From contig CAJBSR010000437.1 in assembly GCA_903958285.1 (NCBI GenBank), positions 1-12,193 of the forward strand: a stretch of 12,193 bases of DNA, in the 5' to 3' direction. The position numbers were made by a program, and so were the translations under genes. This DNA is from an uncultured Sphingomonadales bacterium (GTDB taxonomy: Bacteria; Pseudomonadota; Alphaproteobacteria; Sphingomonadales; Sphingomonadaceae). Below, piece by piece: positions 1 through 5,287 of this stretch; within the stretch, counting starts at the first letter, position 1, and every line of letters starts with the position of its first letter. The notes under the pieces are model-generated. The model made no database searches, was not told the DNA's origin, and was given only the letters and a program-made list of their open reading frames with translations.

Positions 1-2
1 AG

Positions 3-278
3 CCATTGGAGGCAATGGCTCAGGGCAAGCTCGTGGCCGCGTCGGATGTCGGCGGACACCGGGAACTCATGACAGATGGCCAGACCGGAACCTTGTTCGC
101 GGCGGACAGCCCGAGCGCGATTGCCGATTCGCTCTCCAATCTGTTCAGTGCGCGGGAAACGTGGGAGGACCGCCGCGACCAAGCCCGTGCTTTCGTTGAG
201 AAAGAGCGTAACTGGGCCTCAAATATTCGTCGTTACGAAACTGTTTACCACCAGATTGCTAAAGGTGCTTGGAAATAG
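3..278 (+). CDS. Glycosyltransferase, GT4-like, C-terminal fragment (5' partial)
   Basis: The reading frame is already open at the window edge (first full codon at position 3, Pro) and stops with TAG at 276-278. The roughly 91 visible residues begin PLEAMAQGKLVAASDVGGHR and continue with a Gly-x-x-Gly-x-Leu-Phe step. This is the pattern of the C-terminal Rossmann domain of GT-B retaining glycosyltransferases (family GT4), where the Glu of the E-A-M-A segment and the following Gly-Gly contact the nucleotide-sugar. The tail is a helical region rich in Arg and Trp. Such enzymes transfer sugars during exopolysaccharide or lipopolysaccharide assembly, but donor and acceptor cannot be read from this fragment. 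The next gene starts about 20 nt downstream on the same strand, so the two may be co-transcribed. Confidence 0.85.
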   Translation, partial: PLEAMAQGKLVAASDVGGHRELMTDGQTGTLFAADSPSAIADSLSNLFSARETWEDRRDQARAFVEKERNWASNIRRYETVYHQIAKGAWK

Positions 279-298
279 GTTTAAAGGGGCGAATCCAA

Positions 299-1165
299 GT
301 GTTGAAGCAACTCCAGCGTCTGCCATTTGCGCCTGTCGTGGCGCTGATGTTCGCAGCAGTGGCCGCCCTCCTCGTGCTGGCGACGCCCGTCTGGTTGCTG
401 GAGCACGCTGTGCTCGCCGCCGGTTTGCCGGATGTGTTGCCCGCTGCCGCCCCGCCATTGGGAACGAAGGCGCGATTCCTTCTCGTTTTTCTGGCCGGTG
501 GTGGCGCGGCTGTTGTTGCCTTTGTGGCCGCGCTCCCGTTCCGCAATGCCAAGCCGCGTAAGCCTCAAGCGGTGACGGTTCAGCCGCTGCGCCGCGATGC
601 CGAAGAAGCGCCCATTTTTAACCGCCCATCGGTCTTCGCAGCCCCCGTGCTGGAGGAAGAGCCCAATCTGCCCAGCTTCCTCGCCCAGCCGCTGGCGCAA
701 CTGGCGGACGAGGCGCTGCCAGTCGCCCAGGATGAGCCGGCCCAGAATGAGGATGACGAGCTTCTGCTTGATGCGCTGATGATCGTTGAGGAAGCGCCTG
801 TTGCCGTGGCTCCGATGGAGCCGGATGCGGACTTTATGGCAGCGATGCGCGATGATTTGGAGGATAGGCCGCTCGTCCCGTCGGACCTGCCGCAGATGCC
901 GGACATTTTCATCCAACGCGAAACGGTGCTGCATTTGGCACCGGCCCCGGTTCAGCCACCCGCAGACCCTGTGGTGGAAGAGACGCCGCGCTCGGCCCCG
1001 CGTCCCCGTATTGTGGAGCAGCGGGAGCCGACGATCGCCGAATTGATGGAGCGGTTCCAGCGCGGACTTGAAACCTTGAAGCGGACAGACCCGCAGGCGC
1101 TGGACGATGTGCCGTTGCGTGAGGCGCTAACCCGGCTGGAACGGATCGCGGTCGGCGGACGCTGA
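299..1165 (+). CDS. Hypothetical two-helix membrane protein with acidic Pro-rich region
   Basis: I do not recognise this protein. I place the start at GTG 299 because AAAGGGG (283-289) lies 9 nt upstream. An in-frame TTG at 269 overlaps the preceding gene and has no well-placed ribosome site. From GTG the protein is 288 residues. Residues about 10-40 and 60-82 are hydrophobic, Ala/Val/Leu-rich membrane segments. Residues about 95-240 are acidic and rich in Pro, Ala and Glu, without cysteines, and probably disordered. The last 45 residues form a charged amphipathic helix (TIAELMERFQRGLETLKR and onward) that could be a short coiled coil. The layout suggests a membrane-tethered cytoplasmic protein with a C-terminal interaction helix. 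The glycosyltransferase 20 nt upstream hints at envelope or polysaccharide work, but that is only inference from position. Confidence 0.75.
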   Translation: MLKQLQRLPFAPVVALMFAAVAALLVLATPVWLLEHAVLAAGLPDVLPAAAPPLGTKARFLLVFLAGGGAAVVAFVAALPFRNAKPRKPQAVTVQPLRRDAEEAPIFNRPSVFAAPVLEEEPNLPSFLAQPLAQLADEALPVAQDEPAQNEDDELLLDALMIVEEAPVAVAPMEPDADFMAAMRDDLEDRPLVPSDLPQMPDIFIQRETVLHLAPAPVQPPADPVVEETPRSAPRPRIVEQREPTIAELMERFQRGLETLKRTDPQALDDVPLREALTRLERIAVGGR

Positions 1166-1182
1166 GGTCAGCGCCCGCCTTT
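1154..1182 (+). terminator. Hairpin over the stop codon, candidate terminator between convergent genes
   Basis: GGCGGACGCTGA (1154-1165) pairs with TCAGCGCCCGCC (1168-1179): 12 positions with a single A-C mismatch and a GG turn, followed by TTT. The left arm contains the TGA stop of the membrane-protein gene. The T-run is short, so termination is plausible for the plus strand but not certain. It separates two convergent genes only 22 nt apart. Confidence 0.5.
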
Positions 1183-1187
1183 CCCGC

Positions 1188-2177
1188 TTAATAGAAGAAG
1201 CCGTAAATGGCGTCGACCACGCGCCCGTTGCGCAGATCGACCAGCAGAACGTCGTCATAATATCGGACCCACCGATAGGGCCCATAAGCCGGCGGCAGGC
1301 GGTATTCATAGGGATCGTTGATCCAATAGCGTTCGCTGAAGAACAAATTGTCGAGGAAGATCCCGATCGAGAAGCGCCGATAACCGTAATTATAGCCATA
1401 GGGATGGCTGTATCGCGGCAGGCGATAGAAATCGCGGTTGTGGGTCCGAAAGCTGCGCCAATCATAGCGCCGGTCGCGCCGCCAGTCATTGTGCCACCGG
1501 TTAAAGCGGCTGTCATTGTCGAACCAGCTGCGGTTATGCCAGTTGCGGTCATCACGGCCATTGGGCGTGCGATAGGCGTATCGACGGCCATCGCGGTCCC
1601 GCCGATTATTGTCATACCGGTCCCGATCACCATCGCGGCGGTTGCCGTCCCAGCGATTTCGATCCTCATTGCGATTGCGATTGGTCCAGCGTTCGCGGCG
1701 GTTGTTGTTCAAATCCTGCACCGGTTGCTGCGGAACGACCACCGGCGGCGGCGCTACCGCCTGACCATTGCCGCGGTTCCAGCCATAGCGGCGTTGCTGC
1801 TGATCGTCTCTGCGCTCCTCGAAACGCCGTTCTCCCTCACGGCGACCTTCCCAGCGGCGTGGCTCGGGCGATGTGTTCATTGTGTCAGGGCTGCGGGCGG
1901 CGGCGCTTGACTGCCGGTCCCTTTGCCGGTCGCGATATTGCGCCTGACCTTGTTCGGCCGCACTTTGCGGAGCCGGGGCCTGCTGCGGCGCTTGGGCCTG
2001 TGGAGCAGGAGTAGGCTGCTGCGCGCGTTGGGCGCGCCAGCCGCCCGTGGGCTGGTCGCCGCGGCGTTCAAAACCACGTTCACCTGCCCGCCTCGAAAAA
2101 TCCTCCTGCTGCGCTTGCGCGGCAACAGGAATGGCGGCGACGGTCACCAGGAGAAAAGATAGAAGAAATTTACGCAT
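1188..2177 (-). CDS. RcnB-family secreted Arg/Asn/Asp-rich protein
   Basis: The start is ATG at 2177, preceded by GGAGG (complement of 2184-2188) at 6 nt spacing. It gives 329 residues. Residues 1-21 are a signal peptide (MRKFLLSFLLVTVAAIPVAA, then QA-Q), so the protein is exported. Residues about 24-130 are Gln/Ala/Pro/Arg-rich. Residues about 130-240 are a low-complexity stretch built from Arg, Asp, Asn, Gly and Trp in repeated RNR/RDGDR-like units. The last ~50 residues (YRLPPAYGPYRWVRYYDDVL, then LVDLRNGRVVDAIYGFFY) match the RcnB periplasmic domain. E. coli RcnB modulates nickel/cobalt efflux; in alphaproteobacteria the domain is common on secreted proteins of unknown role, and no rcnA-like efflux gene is seen here. 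It is divergent from the rhodopsin gene. The 5' leader can fold over its ribosome site. A metal role is inference only. Confidence 0.8.
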   Translation of the reverse strand: MRKFLLSFLLVTVAAIPVAAQAQQEDFSRRAGERGFERRGDQPTGGWRAQRAQQPTPAPQAQAPQQAPAPQSAAEQGQAQYRDRQRDRQSSAAARSPDTMNTSPEPRRWEGRREGERRFEERRDDQQQRRYGWNRGNGQAVAPPPVVVPQQPVQDLNNNRRERWTNRNRNEDRNRWDGNRRDGDRDRYDNNRRDRDGRRYAYRTPNGRDDRNWHNRSWFDNDSRFNRWHNDWRRDRRYDWRSFRTHNRDFYRLPRYSHPYGYNYGYRRFSIGIFLDNLFFSERYWINDPYEYRLPPAYGPYRWVRYYDDVLLVDLRNGRVVDAIYGFFY

Positions 2178-2205
2178 ACTCGCCCTCCAAAAAAGCGGAG
2201 CGAGT
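2178..2205 (-). promoter_or_regulatory. Leader hairpin enclosing the rcnB-like gene's Shine-Dalgarno
   Basis: In the mRNA sense, ACTCGC (complement of 2200-2205) pairs with GCGAGT (complement of 2178-2183), which ends directly before the ATG. The GGAGG ribosome site lies in the enclosed segment. An alternative register also pairs CTCC with the GGAG of the ribosome site. The structure could limit translation of the RcnB-like gene. The stem is short, so regulation is a suggestion only. Confidence 0.35.
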
Positions 2206-2272
2206 CGCACCCCGCCTCCCAGACTCACAATCTGACAATCGGCAGATGAGCGGTGGCTTAACGGGGTTGCAA

Positions 2273-2297
2273 GGAACAATTCAGGCGCATCTCCGTT
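2273..2297 (+). promoter_or_regulatory. Candidate EcfG (general stress response) promoter upstream of rhodopsin
   Basis: GGAAC (2273-2277), a 16-nt spacer and CGTT (2294-2297) match the published alphaproteobacterial EcfG/SigT-type consensus GGAAC-N16/17-CGTT in both elements. It lies in the divergent intergenic region and reads toward the rhodopsin gene, giving a start near 2304 and a leader of about 195 nt. No convincing housekeeping promoter was found nearer the gene by eye. The remaining intergenic sequence (2178-2500) holds no coding potential I can support. Confidence 0.6.
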
Positions 2298-2461
2298 CTT
2301 CCGAGAGCCCAAGGAGTCTGTCTGCGAGATGGCCTAAGAGACGTATTGGTAGACAAGAGCGATTGTGAATATATGGTGACCCTGCTGCTAAGTGTTTGAT
2401 TTTTATATCAGAGCGGCGTTTTGGGGGAGGCGGCGCGCACATGAGCCTCTCTATACACGAA

Positions 2462-2495
2462 GGTCGCCACGTTTGATCGGCGACCCAATAGGAGG
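2462..2495 (+). promoter_or_regulatory. Rhodopsin leader hairpin next to Shine-Dalgarno
   Basis: GGTCGCC (2462-2468) and GGCGACC (2479-2485) form a perfect 7-bp stem with a 10-nt loop. It ends 5 nt before the strong ribosome site TAGGAGGA (2489-2496), which is itself 5 nt from ATG 2501. The ribosome site stays single-stranded, so the stem could stabilise the 5' end or bind a protein rather than block translation. Confidence 0.5.
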
Positions 2496-2500
2496 ATGCC

Positions 2501-3247
2501 ATGGAGTTGATTAGTACGTTCCAGTACTCACTGGTCTACAATGCATTTTCATTCACATTTGCGACGATGGCTGCAGCAACGCTGTTTCTGTGGCTCGGTC
2601 GCTCGCAGGTTTCGGCCCACTACAAGACAGCCGTCACCATTTCCGGTCTCGTCTGCGCGATCGCTGCCTACCATTACTGGCGGATTTTTGAGAGCTGGGA
2701 AGCTGCCTACACCGTCACGGACGGCGTTCTGACGGTGACCGGCGTCGCCTTCAACGACGCCTATCGTTATGTCGACTGGCTGTTGACCGTGCCACTGCTT
2801 TTGATCGAACTCGTGCTTGTCATGCGCTTGTCGCGTGAAGAAACAGTCAGCAAGGCCACAAAGCTCGGTGCTGCTGCTGCTCTCATGATCGTGCTCGGCT
2901 ATCCGGGTGAAATCGCAACCGACATTCCGACCCGCGCTCTGTGGGGCACGCTGTCGGCTATTCCGTTCCTCTACATCATCTGGGAACTGTTCAGCGGTCT
3001 GGGTGCATCGATCGAACGCCAGCCGGAAAGCGTGCGTGAGCTCGTCAAGAAGGCTCGCTTGCTGACCTTCGCATCATGGGGCTTCTACCCCATCGTGTAC
3101 ATGGCGCCTTATGCAGATATTTCTGGTGCGTCGGCCACAACGGCCATTCAGATCGGCTACACGATTGCTGATCTTGTCGCCAAGGCTGCTGTCGGCATTC
3201 TGATTTGGGTCATTGCCGTGCGCAAGTCCGAAGCGGAAGCCGCATAA
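2501..3247 (+). CDS. Light-driven proton-pumping rhodopsin (proteorhodopsin/xanthorhodopsin type)
   Basis: A 248-residue seven-helix retinal protein; ATG 2501 is preceded by GGAGG at 5 nt. Helix C reads RYVDWLLTVPLLLIE: R89, D92 (Schiff-base proton acceptor), T96 and E103 (donor) give the DTE motif of outward proton pumps. H58 on helix B matches the His that pairs with the acceptor Asp in proteorhodopsins. Helix G carries D224 and the retinal-binding K228 (DLVAK). Helix F has W193, Y196 and P197. L100 lies at the spectral-tuning site (proteorhodopsin 105), predicting green absorption. G149 aligns by hand with bacteriorhodopsin W138 and thus with xanthorhodopsin G156, the gap that admits a carotenoid antenna. 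It would pump protons across the inner membrane in light. The blh gene downstream supplies retinal. GC content seems somewhat lower than in neighbouring genes (by eye), compatible with module transfer. Confidence 0.96.
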   Translation: MELISTFQYSLVYNAFSFTFATMAAATLFLWLGRSQVSAHYKTAVTISGLVCAIAAYHYWRIFESWEAAYTVTDGVLTVTGVAFNDAYRYVDWLLTVPLLLIELVLVMRLSREETVSKATKLGAAAALMIVLGYPGEIATDIPTRALWGTLSAIPFLYIIWELFSGLGASIERQPESVRELVKKARLLTFASWGFYPIVYMAPYADISGASATTAIQIGYTIADLVAKAAVGILIWVIAVRKSEAEAA

Positions 3248-3256
3248 GCGACTAAA

Positions 3257-4180
3257 ATGAAATCTGCTCGGCCGAACCTTTATCCCAGGCCTCTGCCGAG
3301 CATCGGCACCGGAGCGTACCCCGTGTACGTTCCGGTGCCGAAATTTTTTTGGCCCGCCTTTGTCGTTCTGACATTGACGCTGGCGCTTGATGTGCCGCTG
3401 ACAGGCAATGGCTTTCTTGCTCTCGCTGCGGTTCTCATGTTGATCGGCGGCCTGCCGCACGGCGCATTTGACATCGCGATCGCGCAGTCCGTCCTAAAGT
3501 TGCAGCCGTCCACGGCCGCTGCCTTCTTCTTCGCTTATGTTGGTGTCGCGGTGGGGATGATGGCCTTGTGGGCCGTCGCCCCTGTCACCACGCTTTGCCT
3601 GTTTCTGGCGCTTTCAGCTGTCCATTTTGGAGAAGACTGGCGCATGCTCGACTCAGGGCTGCTGCGGGCCATGGCCGGGGCGTCGGTGCTGTGCATTCCT
3701 GCTTTTGCGCATCCAGCCTCTGTCACAGCCTTGTTCGTTGCGATGGCGGGACCTGAGGCAGATTGGGTGCGCCGCTTCATCGTTGCATTTACGCCCGTGG
3801 CGGTGCTGGTCACTTCAGTCGGCATGCTGATGGCCATCCGTGCCGAACATTCCGGATGGGCGCTGGCGCAATTTGCAGCGCTTTTGGCGCTGGCCATTTT
3901 GCCGCCACAGGTCGGCTTTCTGCTCTATTTCGTTTTCTTGCATTCCCCGCTTCATATGCGGGAGGTGGCAACGACATTGCCGAGCTGGTCTGGACCGAGG
4001 TTCTGGATGTACGGCGGGCTGATGTGTGTTGCTTGCCTCGCCGTTGCCGTCCTGCTGGCGCCCGACCTTATATCAGGGCAATCGCTCGCGATGTCCGCAG
4101 AGGCGTTCCGGCTGCTCTCTGTCGTGGCGGCGCCGCACTTGTTGTTGACGCTGTTTGTCGACCGTTGGGTACGCCCCTAA
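3257..4180 (+). CDS. blh: Brp/Blh-family beta-carotene 15,15'-dioxygenase
   Basis: An integral membrane enzyme that splits beta-carotene into two retinals, the cofactor of the rhodopsin upstream. From ATG 3257 it has 307 residues and is strongly hydrophobic throughout. The family's iron-binding histidines are present: GLPHGAFD (H68, D72), AVHFGED (H123), FLHSPLHM (H229, H233) and APHLLL (H294). The start is uncertain. ATG 3257 lies 9 nt after the rhodopsin stop but has no clear ribosome site, and residues about 16-31 are encoded by the terminator hairpin. In-frame GTG 3323 has GGAG at 3311-3314 (8-nt spacing), and GTG 3335 is also possible. Either still leaves the first membrane segment (residues about 30-48) and all catalytic histidines. 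The 3' end overlaps the stop of the convergent IorA-like gene. Low expression relative to the opsin is likely. Confidence 0.93.
   Translation: MKSARPNLYPRPLPSIGTGAYPVYVPVPKFFWPAFVVLTLTLALDVPLTGNGFLALAAVLMLIGGLPHGAFDIAIAQSVLKLQPSTAAAFFFAYVGVAVGMMALWAVAPVTTLCLFLALSAVHFGEDWRMLDSGLLRAMAGASVLCIPAFAHPASVTALFVAMAGPEADWVRRFIVAFTPVAVLVTSVGMLMAIRAEHSGWALAQFAALLALAILPPQVGFLLYFVFLHSPLHMREVATTLPSWSGPRFWMYGGLMCVACLAVAVLLAPDLISGQSLAMSAEAFRLLSVVAAPHLLLTLFVDRWVRP
3304..3350 (+). terminator. Strong intrinsic terminator after rhodopsin, inside the nominal blh 5' end
   Basis: The arms 3304-3319 and 3325-3340 pair over 16 positions (CGGCACCGGA with TCCGGTGCCG, then GCGTAC with GTACGT including one G-T wobble), with a 5-nt loop. 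AAATTTTTTT (3341-3350) follows. This is a textbook Rho-independent terminator, 57 nt beyond the rhodopsin stop. It lies within the open frame of blh if that gene starts at ATG 3257, so full-length blh mRNA would need read-through. Confidence 0.85.
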
Positions 4181-4716
4181 TCCCCACCCTCCAGCGCTGG
4201 CACCGTCCGCGCGGCATCTTCGGCTGAAATTCCAGGGGGTGGGGCAGCGGCAATCCGCTCGAGCCCCAGCATGACACGTCCTGCCCGGTGAATGGCGCGG
4301 CGGACGCGGGGGTAGGTGCCGCAGCGGCAGAGATTGGTGATCGCAGCATCAATGTCCGCATCGCTTGGCTTGGGATTGGCTTTGAGCAGGACGGCGGCTG
4401 CCATCACGATGCCCGGCGTACAGAAGCCGCACATGATCGCGCCTTCTGCGACCAACGCCTGCTGGACGGGGTGGCTCCGGTCGCGCGACAGGCCTTCTAT
4501 GGTCGTCACAAAGCTGCCTTCGACACCCTTGATAGATATCTGGCAGGACATCACGGCCCGTCCGTCAATATCGACCATGCAGGCGCCGCAATCCCCCGTG
4601 CCGCAGCCATATTTGGTGCCGGTCAGGTTTGAGGCATCGCGCAGCGCCCAAAGGAGCGGCGTATCCGGGTCGATCTGATAGGCGACCGGCTGGTTGTTGA
4701 CGGTGAATTTCGTCAC
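4177..4716 (-). CDS. (2Fe-2S)-binding subunit, isoquinoline 1-oxidoreductase alpha (IorA)-like
   Basis: A 179-residue small iron-sulfur subunit of the xanthine-oxidase/molybdenum hydroxylase family. The N-terminal plant-ferredoxin-like domain binds one cluster through C38, C43, C46 and C58 (YGCGTGDCGACMV, then SC). The C-terminal four-helix domain binds the second through C96, C99, C130 and C132 (CGFCTPG, CRCGTYPR). Such subunits pass electrons between a molybdopterin large subunit and an acceptor. The start is GTG 4716 with GAGG about 9 nt upstream. About 25 extra Ala/Pro-rich residues follow the usual end (family members are usually about 150-160 aa). Normally the gene adjoins a large molybdenum subunit (iorB-like); here neither side has one, since blh converges with a 4-nt overlap of stops and rpsU lies beyond a divergent spacer. 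The substrate is therefore unknown. Confidence 0.92.
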   Translation of the reverse strand: MTKFTVNNQPVAYQIDPDTPLLWALRDASNLTGTKYGCGTGDCGACMVDIDGRAVMSCQISIKGVEGSFVTTIEGLSRDRSHPVQQALVAEGAIMCGFCTPGIVMAAAVLLKANPKPSDADIDAAITNLCRCGTYPRVRRAIHRAGRVMLGLERIAAAPPPGISAEDAARTVPALEGGD

Positions 4717-4949
4717 GCGCCCGCCTCAGTTCCGGCTGTCATCTTGCCCCCGATCTCGTCTGCTGACCCTGTTGCACCTATGACACGGGCAGGGCGGAAC
4801 TTGCAATCTTGGCCTTTCTCCTTGATTTTTAGGGAATCGGGGCCTAGTGCCCGCTTGGAACGGCGCGGCGCGAGTTGCGACGACGCTTGTATTTTGGCTT
4901 TCGGGGCGGATGACCGTCCCCATATTCGACTTCGGAGTGTGGCTTTTTT

Positions 4950-5156
4950 ATGCAGATTATCGTTCGCGACAACAATGTTGACCAGGCGCTCCGGGCTCTC
5001 AAGAAGAAGCTGCAGCGCGAAGGCGTCTATCGCGAAATGAAGCTGCGTCGGCACTATGAAAAGCCGTCCGAAAAGCGCGCCCGTGAAAAGGCAGCCGCTG
5101 TCCGTCGTGCCCGCAAGATGGAACGCAAGCGTCTGGAACGCGACGGCGGCCGTTAA
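4950..5156 (+). CDS. rpsU: 30S ribosomal protein S21
   Basis: 68 residues, very basic, beginning [20 protein letters not shown] and ending in the Arg/Lys/Glu-rich helix typical of alphaproteobacterial S21. S21 sits near the 3' end of 16S rRNA on the small subunit and helps mRNA start-site recognition. The length is normal for the class. ATG 4950 is preceded by GGAG at 4934-4937, a rather long 12-nt spacing, with a T-rich stretch between. A small hairpin (4903-4921, GGGGCGG with CCG-T-CCCC) lies in the leader. Transcription probably ends at the hairpin at 5173-5216. The gene is divergent from the IorA-like gene across a 233-nt spacer in which I see no further genes. Confidence 0.97.
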   Translation: MQIIVRDNNVDQALRALKKKLQREGVYREMKLRRHYEKPSEKRAREKAAAVRRARKMERKRLERDGGR

Positions 5157-5172
5157 GCCACACGGCTATTGC

Positions 5173-5216
5173 CAAACGAAAAGGGGCGTCGGTCAATCCG
5201 GCGCCCTTTTCGTTTG
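5173..5216 (+). terminator. Terminator after rpsU
   Basis: CAAACGAAAAGGG (5173-5185) pairs perfectly with CCCTTTTCGTTTG (5204-5216). After a single bulged G (5186), CGTCGG (5187-5192) pairs with CCGGCG (5198-5203), leaving a 5-nt TCAAT loop. The 19-bp stem has its T-run (5207-5210) inside the right arm, so the core AAAAGGGG-CGCC-TTTT can act as an intrinsic terminator. It lies 16 nt after the rpsU stop. Confidence 0.8.
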
Positions 5217-5287
5217 CCCTTGGCGCGCGGCAAATGTTGCGGCATAGGCGCGCCCAACACTATGCAGATCAAAACAGAGGTCATCCC

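Noticed and set aside
461..487. Second EcfG-like pattern, GGAAC followed by CGTT.
   Set aside because: The spacer is 18 nt and it lies inside a coding region with no gene starting nearby.
281..934. A 217-codon minus-strand frame opposite the hypothetical membrane protein.
   Set aside because: It raises doubt about which strand is coding, but the plus-strand frame has a good ribosome site, two plausible membrane helices and a hairpin at its stop; the minus frame is a His/Arg-rich string without these.
1404..1910. A long plus-strand frame with repeated hydrophobic Val/Ala/Ile units opposite the RcnB-like gene.
   Set aside because: The repeats are the antisense image of the Arg/Asn/Asp codons of the secreted protein, which has a signal peptide, ribosome site and known C-terminal domain.
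2396..2411. FNR-like palindrome TTGAT-N6-ATCAG upstream of rhodopsin.
   Set aside because: FNR/Crp-type sites use a 4-nt spacer (TTGAT-N4-ATCAA); here the spacer is 6 and one end base differs.
5222..5266. Inverted GGCGCGC/GCGCGCC arms and a TTGCGG/TATGCA promoter-like pair before the FKBP gene.
   Set aside because: The arms are low-complexity GC with a 19-nt loop, and the implied transcription start would fall at the ribosome site, so neither is convincing.
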